From NCBI GenBank assembly GCA_013698385.1, contig JACCVB010000023.1, positions 1 to 6,887 of the forward strand: a stretch of 6,887 nucleotides of DNA. The letters are read 5' to 3'. Of the stretch, positions 1-6,616 are shown piece by piece (positions within the stretch are counted from its first letter, which is position 1; every line of letters starts with the position of its first letter). Both the position numbers and the translations under genes were made by a program. Under the pieces are notes generated by a model. It saw only the letters and a list, made by a program, of their open reading frames with translations, ran no database searches and was not told the DNA's origin. The stretch is from Chloroflexota bacterium (lineage in GTDB: Bacteria > Chloroflexota > Limnocylindria > Limnocylindrales > CSP1-4).

Positions 1-405
1 CTTCGGATCAGCGTCACCAATCACGAAATCCAGGACGCCCGTGAGGCCGAGTAGCGCTATATCACTCTCGACGACCTTGACGGCCGCGGCGCTCACGACG
101 CCGACACTGCCGCCCATCGAATGTAGATCCTTGATCATCCTGCGTGCACCCCCGGCCAGCGTCGCGTTACGAGCGCTCACCTCGTCGTTCCAGTCACGAA
201 CCGCTCCATCGAGCTGTGAGCTCGGGACGCCGAGCTCCTCGAACAGGCGGCCGAGCGGCAGGCACCAGCCATCGAAGAAGTCGGCACGCCCCGGAGTCCG
301 GAGTCCCAGGCGGTCGAGAACCGCGTGAGTCGCCTCCCAGACTCGATCACCGTCATCGACCAGCGTGCCGTTCCAATCGCAGACGATGGTGAACGGCCGG
401 CTCAC
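1..405 (-). CDS. HAD-superfamily hydrolase, partial (N-terminal 135 codons)
   Basis: This is the front part of a haloacid-dehalogenase-fold hydrolase; the rest lies beyond the left edge. HAD motif I is visible as CDWNGTLVDD (residues 9-18), with the nucleophile Asp10 at the end of the first strand. The position two residues on, usually the general-acid Asp in phosphatases, is Asn12. A cap-like helical stretch follows (about residues 20-85), then motif II as VGVVSAA (Ser near residue 108). Motifs III and IV are outside the window. DWNGT-type HAD proteins of this layout are familiar in high-GC bacteria, mostly without an assigned substrate. The start is uncertain: GTG at 405 fits family N-termini, but its GGAGG (407-411) lies only one base away. 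GTG at 435 has AGGA seven bases upstream and would add ten residues; GTG at 441 is also in frame after a TAG. The gene is divergent from the transporter operon, so a shared pathway is possible but inferred. Confidence 0.78.
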   Translation of the reverse strand, partial: MSRPFTIVCDWNGTLVDDGDRVWEATHAVLDRLGLRTPGRADFFDGWCLPLGRLFEELGVPSSQLDGAVRDWNDEVSARNATLAGGARRMIKDLHSMGGSVGVVSAAAVKVVESDIALLGLTGVLDFVIGDADPK

Positions 406-488
406 GCCTCCGTCGGTTCGACCTGAAACATCCACCGCCACATCCTAACGGGTTCGGGAAGGGTATTGCCAAGGCTGGTAGAGTGACG

Positions 489-496
489 CAACGTTG
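489..496. promoter_or_regulatory. Candidate operator, CAACGTTG palindrome
   Basis: A perfect 8-base palindrome with a central CG sits 41 bases upstream of the binding-protein start codon, just downstream of the -35-like box. It is nested between GACGC (485-489) and GCGTC (505-509). CG-centred palindromes of this kind are typical cores of LacI-family operators that control sugar uptake operons. The site is short, and no regulator gene is present in the window to link it to. Confidence 0.25.
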
Positions 497-521
497 TTCC
501 TGTGGCGTCCGGATCGGGTCG

Positions 522-528
522 AGGAGGA
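522..528 (+). promoter_or_regulatory. Shine-Dalgarno site of the binding-protein gene
   Basis: AGGAGGA lies eight bases before the ATG at 537. It decides the start in favour of 537 over the in-frame GTG at 483, which has no such site and would place 18 charged residues ahead of the lipoprotein signal. Confidence 0.75.
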
Positions 529-536
529 TCGAACCA

Positions 537-1700
537 ATGCGTAACCTGTTGGTTGTCTGTGTGGTCGCTGCCGTCGTCGGGGCGGCATGTACAACGACCG
601 GGCCCGGCGCGTCCCCAGCCGGCGCGTCCCCAGCAGGATCGGCTGCGGGAGCCGGCGGATCGATCACCTTCGCCGACACGGCGGGCGGCGCCAACTTCCA
701 GAAGTTCTTTGGCTCGATCCTGCCGCAGGCGAGCAAGGACCTCGGGATCGAGATCAAGTACGTGCCGGGCGCAGGCGCCGAACTCCAGACACGCCTGGAG
801 GCTCAGAAGGGCGCCGAGGTCGATGTCGACCTCATCCTGCTCAAGCCCGACGTGCTCGGAAATATGCTCAAGGCCGGTCTTGCATTCGAGCCGTTGCCCG
901 ATCACGCAACCCAGATCCCGAACCTCGCCTTCATCGAGCCGAACGATCTGAAAGAGGCCTTTGGGCTCCCCACCAAGGGCCAGGCAACGCCGTTCTTCCG
1001 TGACCAGTTCGGGCTTCTATTCGACTCCGCGAAGATCCCCAATCCGCCGACGTCCTGGCAGGAGTTCTTCGATCGCCGCGCGGAGTGGGCTGGGCATATC
1101 GGGATGATCCGGCCCGACGCCAAGTCCGGTGGCGGTCGCCTCATGCTGCGCGACTTCCTGATCGGGGCCGGAGTGGACTTCAAGAAGCCGCTGCCGGAGC
1201 TGCAGGCTTCGGCCGAGTGGAAGGCCGGGCTCGAGAAGTTCCGCGAATTCGCCAAGGCGATGTACCAGCCCCTCGCGTCGGAACCTACGGTCCTCTTCCA
1301 GCAGTTCAAGAACGGCGATGTCTGGATCAGCGAGTACGCGATCGACTTCACGCTCTGGTCTCGCGACCAGGGTCTCCTTCCCGAGACGATGAAGGCAGCC
1401 GTCTTCGATAGTGGCATGTACGGCGGAGCTGCCTATCTGGCCGTTCCCGCCAACACTCCGGCGGCCAAGAAGGAGCTCGCCTACCGCGTCCTCGACTGGC
1501 TGCTCTCCGAGCAAACCCAGGTCAGGATGCAGACCGAGATGTGGGAATACATGGCGATCAACAAGTTCGACGCCGTCCCGGCGAAGACCTGGGAAACGAT
1601 CCCTCGCTGGGAAGATGTCCAGGACAAGCGAATCCCGCTGACCAACCTTGATGCCTTCAACTGGCTCAAGGAGAATGGGATGACGTACGCCGGAGGGTAG
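537..1700 (+). CDS. ABC transporter substrate-binding lipoprotein (family 1/8, PotD/FbpA/AfuA type)
   Basis: This is the extracytoplasmic receptor of the importer encoded immediately downstream; it captures the solute and delivers it to the permease pair. The 387-residue length is normal for the family. A signal peptide of hydrophobic residues follows MRN (about 4-17) and ends at VVGAAC with Cys18 as the probable lipidated residue; Gly at -3 makes the lipobox slightly atypical. Residues 19-41 form a Thr/Gly/Ala/Ser/Pro linker containing ASPAG twice. The mature domain begins around GSITFADTAGG, which resembles the first strand and nucleating helix of PotD/FbpA-like proteins, and continues with VDLILLKPD (near residue 97). 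The two-lobed periplasmic-binding fold is inferred from this pattern. Ligand residues cannot be assigned by eye. Relatives transport ferric iron, polyamines, thiamine, 2-aminoethylphosphonate or sugar phosphates. It is the first gene of the operon and is followed after six bases by permease 1. Confidence 0.93.
   Translation: MRNLLVVCVVAAVVGAACTTTGPGASPAGASPAGSAAGAGGSITFADTAGGANFQKFFGSILPQASKDLGIEIKYVPGAGAELQTRLEAQKGAEVDVDLILLKPDVLGNMLKAGLAFEPLPDHATQIPNLAFIEPNDLKEAFGLPTKGQATPFFRDQFGLLFDSAKIPNPPTSWQEFFDRRAEWAGHIGMIRPDAKSGGGRLMLRDFLIGAGVDFKKPLPELQASAEWKAGLEKFREFAKAMYQPLASEPTVLFQQFKNGDVWISEYAIDFTLWSRDQGLLPETMKAAVFDSGMYGGAAYLAVPANTPAAKKELAYRVLDWLLSEQTQVRMQTEMWEYMAINKFDAVPAKTWETIPRWEDVQDKRIPLTNLDAFNWLKENGMTYAGG
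604..634 (+). repeat. 15-base tandem repeat in the lipoprotein linker
   Basis: CCGGCGCGTCCCCAG occurs twice head to tail, and the match runs one base into a third unit. It encodes ASPAG-ASPAG in the linker between the lipid anchor and the folded domain. An in-frame unit of 15 bases can change linker length by slippage without breaking the gene. Confidence 0.85.
1692..1697 (+). promoter_or_regulatory. Shine-Dalgarno site for the TTG start of permease 1
   Basis: GGAGGG lies inside the last codons of the binding-protein gene, nine bases before TTG at 1707. It supports the TTG as the true start; the next usable in-frame start, GTG at 1785, would cut the protein right at the first membrane helix. 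Confidence 0.6.
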
Positions 1701-1706
1701 TCAGAC

Positions 1707-2606
1707 TTGGCCGTCCAGTTCCTCCGCCGGCTGCGGTCGGGCGGCCCGGGTACCTCCAGCGCGCGGCACCCGGGCGGCCGAGCCGTGACGGCCGCCCTCC
1801 TCGTGCCGGCCATCGCGTTTCTGGCCCTGTTCTTCTTCTACCCGATCCTGATCACCTTCGGAACAAGTATCACGCCGGCCAACGGAACCGGCGTCACCCT
1901 TGAGGAATACTTGACGATCCTGTCCTCGCCCAAGGACTGGGGCGTCATCGCGCTCACCCTTGGCCTGGCGGTCGGGACGACGGTCATCTCGGTCCTCCTG
2001 GCGGTCCCGCTCGCGCTGATCCTGCGACGCCGGATCCGCGGGCATCGGGCCCTCCGCCTGCTCGTTCTGGCGCCGCTGATGATCCTCGCCCTGGTCAGCG
2101 CGCTGGGCCTGCTGATCCTGTGGGACCGGAACGGCTGGTTGAACCTCCTGTTCAGCCGGCTCCTTCCGTTCTCGGATGGTCCGCTGCAGATCGACTACAC
2201 GATCCCGGGCCTGCTCATCTTCTACACTTGGCTCTACTCGCCGTTCACGATTCTCACGACCCTCTCCGCGGTGGAAGGGATCGACCCCAACGTCGAGGAG
2301 GCCGCAAGGGTCAGCGGCGCCGCTCCGTGGCGCGTGTTCCGGTCCGTTACCTTGCCGCTCGCCTGGCCGGGCATCCGCGCGGGTTCCGTCCTCACGTTCC
2401 TGCTGGCGTTCGGGGCGTTCAGTGTCCCGCTGATCGCCGGCGGTAATCACCGTCCGCTGCCGGTGCTCATCTACACCGAGGCCGCGGTCTTCCAGAACTT
2501 CGAGCGCGGCAGCGCCCTGGCCATGGTCATGGCCGTCGTCGCCCTCGCCGCGATCGCGCTCTACACGCGGTTCTCCAGCAAGCCGGTTCGAGGATCCGCC
2601 GGATGA
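1707..2606 (+). CDS. ABC transporter permease 1 (PotB/FbpB/UgpA-like half)
   Basis: This is an inner-membrane subunit of the importer, one of two that together form the solute channel. The 299 residues hold a basic cytoplasmic N-terminus and about six hydrophobic helices: roughly residues 29-50, 77-105, 115-138, 166-188, 225-245 and 268-289. The EAA loop that docks on the ATPase is clear between helices 4 and 5 as EEAARVSG at 197-204, followed by WRVFRSVTLPLAWPGI, the usual conserved form. The first helix begins AALLVPAIAF and is followed by a short external segment, as in PotB-like subunits. Translation starts at TTG (site at 1692-1697); with GTG at 1785 the protein would lose 26 residues. 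The gene ends with TGA overlapping the ATG of permease 2. The family is certain from the EAA loop and topology; the substrate is not determined. Confidence 0.93.
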   Translation: MAVQFLRRLRSGGPGTSSARHPGGRAVTAALLVPAIAFLALFFFYPILITFGTSITPANGTGVTLEEYLTILSSPKDWGVIALTLGLAVGTTVISVLLAVPLALILRRRIRGHRALRLLVLAPLMILALVSALGLLILWDRNGWLNLLFSRLLPFSDGPLQIDYTIPGLLIFYTWLYSPFTILTTLSAVEGIDPNVEEAARVSGAAPWRVFRSVTLPLAWPGIRAGSVLTFLLAFGAFSVPLIAGGNHRPLPVLIYTEAAVFQNFERGSALAMVMAVVALAAIALYTRFSSKPVRGSAG

Positions 2607-3457
2607 CCGCCGTGGCGGTCGCAGCTGGTGCTCGGATCCGACCGCGCGTCGGGCCCGGGCTGTCGCGCCTGATCACCTACACGTTCCTGCTGGCGTTCGT
2701 GCTGTACGTCCTGAGTCCGTTCCTCGCGATCCTCGTCACCTCGATCGCGCAGGACTGGTTCGGCGGACGGATCCTTCCGGGCAGCCTGACCCTGCGCTGG
2801 TTCGACTGGGCGTTCAACGTGACCAACCTGCCGGGCGTGATGGCGAACAGCTTCATCATCGCCGGCCTGACCATCGCGATCAGCCTGGTCATCGGCATCC
2901 CGACCGCCTGGGCCCTCGGTCGGCGGCACGTCCGGGCGCGCAACGTCCTGATGACCCTGATCCTGCTACCGAAGACGGTGCCGCCGATCACCTTCGCCCT
3001 CGGCCTGTCGCGAGAGTTCTACAGCTTCGATCTCGTGGACACCCACCTGGGCGTCGCCCTCGCCCACACGACCCTGGCACTACCCTTCGTCGTGCTCATC
3101 ATGTCCGCGACCTTCGCCGGTCTTGACGAGCGTGTCCTCGAGGCCGGTCGGGTGTGCGGCGGAAACTGGTTTCGCAACCTCGTTCATCTTGTCCTGCCGA
3201 TGGCCATGCCGGGACTCATGGCCTCCGTCCTGTTCACCTTCGTCACGTCATTCAACGAATTCACGCTCACCCTCGTCACCTATGGTCCCGACACGCTGAC
3301 CCTGACGGTACAGACGTATCTCGCGATCGGCGATGGCTTCCTGGAGGTCGCCAGCGCGATCTCGGTCGTCCTGCTCGTTCCCTCAGTGATCCTGCTGCTC
3401 CTGATCCAGCGTCAGATCCGGCCGGAGAACATCCTCGGGGGAGTGAAGGGCCTCTGA
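2603..3457 (+). CDS. ABC transporter permease 2 (PotC/UgpE-like half)
   Basis: This is the second channel-forming membrane subunit, pairing with permease 1. The 284 residues show six hydrophobic helices: about 23-48, 79-107, 115-135, 149-174, 204-226 and 248-269. The EAA loop is present as LEAGRVCGGNWFRNL (from residue 179), with Gly in place of the second Ala, then LVLPMAMPGL. This is the usual form in PotC-type subunits. The LPKTVPPITFALGL segment at helix 3 also matches this family. The start codon overlaps the stop of permease 1 (ATGA), and GAGGA at 2590-2594 stands eight bases upstream, so both coupling and independent initiation are possible. The stop overlaps the ATPase start in the same way. 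Two separate permeases rather than one fused FbpB-type protein fit polyamine, phosphonate or glycerol-phosphate-like importers better than classic iron importers. Confidence 0.93.
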   Translation: MTAVAVAAGARIRPRVGPGLSRLITYTFLLAFVLYVLSPFLAILVTSIAQDWFGGRILPGSLTLRWFDWAFNVTNLPGVMANSFIIAGLTIAISLVIGIPTAWALGRRHVRARNVLMTLILLPKTVPPITFALGLSREFYSFDLVDTHLGVALAHTTLALPFVVLIMSATFAGLDERVLEAGRVCGGNWFRNLVHLVLPMAMPGLMASVLFTFVTSFNEFTLTLVTYGPDTLTLTVQTYLAIGDGFLEVASAISVVLLVPSVILLLLIQRQIRPENILGGVKGL

Positions 3458-4575
3458 TGGGCGCGATGATCGAGCTCGTCGATGTGGTCAAGCGGTACGG
3501 GGACGTCGTTGCCTGCAACCGCCTCAATCTCGCCGTGGACCAGGGGGAACTGGTCACGCTCCTGGGAGCCAGTGGGTGCGGCAAGACGACGGCGCTACGT
3601 TGCATCACGGGGAGCCTGAGGCCCGACGGCGGGCGGATCATCATCGATGGTCGCGACGTCACCGACGTCCCGACCCACAAGCGGAACATCGGCGTCGTCT
3701 TCCAGAACTTCGCCCTGTTCCCGCACCTGACCGTAGTCGACAACGTCGGGTATCCGTTGCGCGTCCGAGGGGTTCGATCCGCCGAACGGCGGGAGCGCGC
3801 GATCGAGGCGCTCCGCCTCGTCCGGCTCGATGGGCTTGGTGGGCGGTTCCCGCGCGAGCTATCCGGTGGTCAGCAGCAGCGCGTCGGCCTTGCCAGGGCG
3901 ATCGTCTACGAGCCCACCGTCATCCTGTTCGATGAGCCGCTCTCGAACCTCGATGCGAAGCTCCGACTCGAGATGCGAGAGGAGATCGCGAGCCTCAAGG
4001 ACCGTCTCGGGTTCACGTCGATCTACGTGACCCACGACCAGGAGGAGGCCCTCAGCCTGTCCGACCGGATCGCCGTCATGAAGGACGGGGTCGTCCATCA
4101 GGTCGGCCGTCCGACCGAGATCTACGGCGCACCGAAGACCGCGTTCGTGGCCGAGTTCCTGGGCAACCCGAACCGCCTCACCGGCGTGTGCGTCGAGCGC
4201 ACGGAGGATCAGGTGGTCGTCGAGGCTGACGGTCAGCGAATCGCCGCGATCGCGGAATCGGACACGCCAAAGGTCGGCGAGCGGGCTGTCGTCTACGTCA
4301 GGCCCGAGAGCGTACGGATCCGCAACGGGACCGCCTCGGCCGACGAGAGCACCCTGCGGGCGACCGTCGTGCGGTCCGCCTTTCTCGGCGACAGCACCGA
4401 GTACATCCTGTCCCTGAGCGACTCCGTGTCCTGGCATCTGCGCCTGGAGCACACGACTCGCCTCACTGTAGGGGAGGCGGTGGACCTCAGCGCACTTCGG
4501 GCAGGCTGTCGTGCGTTCGCGCTTGGCGAGTCGGCGGACGATGGAACCCACCGTGGCGCGTCGGCCGAGGCATGA
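3457..4575 (+). CDS. ABC transporter ATP-binding protein (PotA/FbpC/UgpC type)
   Basis: This is the cytoplasmic ATPase that powers the importer by binding the EAA loops of the two permeases. All nucleotide-binding motifs are intact in 372 residues: Walker A GASGCGKT (37-44), Q-loop Gln83 in VFQNFALFPH, signature LSGGQ (135-139), Walker B VILFDE (155-160), D-loop SNLD (163-166) and switch His193 in YVTHDQEEA. After about residue 235, FLGNPNRLTG leads into a C-terminal beta-rich TOBE-type domain (to about 360) with the usual VYVRPESVRI segment; in relatives this part senses regulators or substrate. The length matches the MalK/PotA group. The ATG at 3457 overlaps the permease stop; Met4 (3466) is a possible alternative. 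AAGGG at 3446-3450 could serve as ribosome site. The stop overlaps the start of the PHP gene (ATGA), which ties that enzyme to transport. Confidence 0.95.
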   Translation: MGAMIELVDVVKRYGDVVACNRLNLAVDQGELVTLLGASGCGKTTALRCITGSLRPDGGRIIIDGRDVTDVPTHKRNIGVVFQNFALFPHLTVVDNVGYPLRVRGVRSAERRERAIEALRLVRLDGLGGRFPRELSGGQQQRVGLARAIVYEPTVILFDEPLSNLDAKLRLEMREEIASLKDRLGFTSIYVTHDQEEALSLSDRIAVMKDGVVHQVGRPTEIYGAPKTAFVAEFLGNPNRLTGVCVERTEDQVVVEADGQRIAAIAESDTPKVGERAVVYVRPESVRIRNGTASADESTLRATVVRSAFLGDSTEYILSLSDSVSWHLRLEHTTRLTVGEAVDLSALRAGCRAFALGESADDGTHRGASAEA

Positions 4576-5480
4576 GCCGGGTCGATCCGTTCGGGCTCCC
4601 CGGCCGGTTCTGGCGCGGGAATCTGCACACTCACTCGACAGCGTCCGACGGGCATCTCGCACCGCTGGCGGTCCGCGACTTCTATCGCTCGGCCGGCTAC
4701 GACTTCCTCGCGATCACCGACCACGCACTCGAACGCTTCGGGTATCCGTTGACCGACGTATCGGCCCACGACACGGCGGATTTCGTGACCCTCCGCTCGG
4801 CCGAGCTGCACGCGGGTCATATCGACTCCGGTCACTTCTGGCATCTGCTCGGCATCGGCCTGCCCGCCGCATTCGATCGGCCCGGGGATGACGAGACCGG
4901 TCCGGAGCTTGCCGCCCGCGCGCTCGCGGCGGGCAGCTTCGTCGCCGCCGCCCATCCGGCCTGGTACGGCGCGACCGAGAGCGAGATCCGATCCCTCGGG
5001 CCGATCCACGTGGTCGAGGTCTGGAATGCGACTGCGGCCGACCTGAACGATCGGCCGGACAGCTGGTACGTGTTGGACCAGCTCCTGAGCCGCGGAGGGC
5101 GCTACTCCGCGATCGCCACCGACGACGCTCACTTCACGGGCGAGCGGAATGACGCGCTCCAGGCGTGGGTCTGGGTGAAAAGCGAGGCCCTCACGGCGCC
5201 CGGCCTGTTGGCAGCGCTCAAGACCGGACAGTTCTATTCGAGCACCGGTCCGGAGTTTCGCTCGATCGAGATCGACGCGGCGCGCTGCATGACGATCCGC
5301 TGTACACCGGTCGATCGCGCTTTTGTCACGGGCCTTGGGCACGAGGTCGCCAGTGTTCAGGGCCACGACCTTACGGAGGCGATCGTCGACCTGTCCGCCC
5401 TGACGGGGTCGTACTGCCGGGTCACCGTGCGAGATCGGGACGGCGGCCGAGCATGGTCCAACCCGATCCAGCTCGAGTAG
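4572..5480 (+). CDS. PHP-domain metallohydrolase (CehA/McbA-like)
   Basis: This is a predicted cytoplasmic hydrolase of the polymerase-and-histidinol-phosphatase fold, which uses a cluster of divalent metals. The 302 residues have no signal peptide or membrane segment. The metal-binding motifs appear in order: NLHTHS (His19, His21) with Asp26, ITDH (Asp50, His51), SAEL (Glu78), WHLLGIG (His91), AAHPAW (His128) and ATDDAHF (Asp185, His187). All expected ligands are present, so the enzyme looks active. The region LLAALKTGQFYSSTGPEF (about 214-231) is a hallmark of this subfamily, followed by a small beta domain ending in RAWSNPIQLE. Characterised relatives range from phosphoesterases and nucleases to the carbaryl hydrolases McbA and CehA, so the bond cleaved is open. 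The start overlaps the ATPase stop, implying co-translation with the importer and action on the imported solute. Confidence 0.9.
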   Translation: MSRVDPFGLPGRFWRGNLHTHSTASDGHLAPLAVRDFYRSAGYDFLAITDHALERFGYPLTDVSAHDTADFVTLRSAELHAGHIDSGHFWHLLGIGLPAAFDRPGDDETGPELAARALAAGSFVAAAHPAWYGATESEIRSLGPIHVVEVWNATAADLNDRPDSWYVLDQLLSRGGRYSAIATDDAHFTGERNDALQAWVWVKSEALTAPGLLAALKTGQFYSSTGPEFRSIEIDAARCMTIRCTPVDRAFVTGLGHEVASVQGHDLTEAIVDLSALTGSYCRVTVRDRDGGRAWSNPIQLE

Positions 5481-5513
5481 CGGCGCTCGCCACCCAGTCT
5501 TTGATCGTTTCTT

Positions 5514-5520
5514 GGAGGAG
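5514..5520 (+). promoter_or_regulatory. Shine-Dalgarno site of the oxidoreductase gene
   Basis: GGAGGAG lies eight bases before ATG 5529, in the 48-base gap after the PHP gene. It gives this cistron its own initiation site, unlike the three overlapping junctions upstream. The gap shows no convincing terminator or promoter, so the gene is probably on the same transcript. Confidence 0.65.
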
Positions 5521-5528
5521 CCCAGGGC

Positions 5529-6532
5529 ATGAAGATCGGTCTGATCGGAACAGGCAGGATCGGGGCATTCCATGCGGAGACGCTGCGGGACAGTGCGGGT
5601 GTCGACGCCGTTGTCGTCGCAGACGCCGACCCCGCCCGCGCCCGCGTTCTGGCGAAGAAGCTGGGCGTCGACGCCTCTGCCGATGTGAGATCGTTATTCG
5701 CGGGCGGACTGGACGGGGTCGTGATCACAGCAGCGACGAGTGCCCACGCCGCTCTCATCCACCAGGCCCTCGACGCCGGGGTGCCGGTGTTCTGTGAGAA
5801 GCCGGTCGCTCTGGATATTCCCAGCACGATCGGCGTGGTCGAGCGAGCGCGGTCCGATTCGGTGCCCGTGCAGATCGGCTTCCAACGCCGCTTCGATCAG
5901 GGCTACCGGGCCGCTCGCCAAGCGCTCCAAGCTGGTGAGCTCGGCTGGATTCACACGCTGCGGGCCATCACGTCGGATGCCGTGCCGCCACCGGCGGACT
6001 ACATTCCGACATCGGGTGGGCTGTTTCGAGACTGTGGCATCCACGACTTCGACGTCATGCGCTGGTTGACCGGCCGCGAGGTGGTTTCCGTTCACGCGTT
6101 CGGTGCGAACCGTGGCGCCTCATTCTTCCGGAACGCCGACGACATCGACAGCTACGTCGCCACCCTCCGCTTCGATGACGATATGCTCGCCACCGTGACC
6201 GCCACCCGCTACAACGGTGCCGGCCACGATGTTCGGCTGGAGGTCTGCGGGTCCGCCGGCGCCCGCTTCGTCGGGCTCGACGACCGGTCACCGATGCCGA
6301 CGGCCGAGCCGCGCATCTCCTGGCAGCGTCTTCCCCATACGCCACCTACCTGGAACGGTTCCACGACGCCTACGTCGCCGAGCTGCAGACCTTCGTCGAC
6401 GTTGCCGCCGGCCGAGCGGACAGCCCATGCACCCCGGCGGAGGCGCTCGAAGCCCTCTATATCGCTGAAGCCTGTGACCGCTCCCGGCGCACCGGGGCGC
6501 CGGTGAAGATCGCCGACGTTCGCTCGTCGTGA
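5529..6532 (+). CDS. Gfo/Idh/MocA-family oxidoreductase, frameshifted near the 3' end
   Basis: This is an NAD(P)-dependent dehydrogenase of the glucose-fructose oxidoreductase/inositol dehydrogenase family. The Rossmann fold opens with IGLIGTGRIG (Gly7, Gly9, Gly12); CEKPVALD carries the conserved Glu90-Lys91-Pro92; GFQRRFD and GGLFRDCGIHDFD follow. Lys91, Asp168 and His172 match in spacing the catalytic Lys/Asp/His triad of inositol dehydrogenases. The uninterrupted frame runs only to 6506 (325 residues), and its last 56 residues are an Arg/Pro/Thr-rich tail unlike the family. From 6338 another frame reads YATYLERFHDAYVAEL and later VKIADVRSS up to TGA 6530-6532, a typical end for this family. 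Adding one C to the four-C run at 6333-6336 joins the two as RLPPYATYL, giving 334 residues. The lesion is either a sequencing or assembly error or a recent inactivation; most of the protein, including the catalytic residues, precedes it. Substrate is probably a cyclic polyol or sugar, not determined. Confidence 0.88.
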
Positions 6533-6616
6533 TCTAGGTTCCGGCGCAGTCGGGACACCTCGGCTCCCAGGTTCAGGCTTTGCGGGACCGGTGCGGGTTT
6601 CTGGAGAACAGCAGCC

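Larger units (their letters stand above)
436..536. promoter_or_regulatory. Divergent intergenic region, candidate promoters
   Basis: This gap separates the leftward HAD gene from the rightward transporter operon and must hold promoters for both, unless the HAD gene is served from elsewhere. On the minus strand TTGGCA (472-467) and TAGGAT (447-442) resemble -35 and -10 boxes, with a long 19-base spacer. On the plus strand TTGCCA (466-471) overlaps it, but the element 17 bases downstream (CAACGT, 489-494) is a poor -10. The overlapping -35-like boxes would allow joint control of both directions. Box matches this weak occur by chance in GC-rich DNA. Confidence 0.3.

Noticed and set aside
483..536. 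Upstream extension of the binding-protein gene to GTG 483
   Set aside because: No ribosome site precedes it, and it would put 18 polar residues before a clear lipoprotein signal; the ATG at 537 has AGGAGGA at ideal spacing.
1701..2450. 249-codon minus-strand frame rich in Arg, Asp, Glu and Gln
   Set aside because: It mirrors the membrane helices of permease 1; hydrophobic codons read in reverse give this charged composition.
3154..3456. N-terminal extension of the ATPase by 101 codons
   Set aside because: The extra stretch is another frame of permease 2; the ATPase family begins a few residues before IELVDVVKRYG, matching ATG 3457.
4293..5573. 426-codon open frame on the minus strand opposite the ATPase and PHP genes
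   Set aside because: It is antisense to two genes with complete motif sets; its translation is a charged, motif-free sequence typical of the reverse of GC-rich codons.
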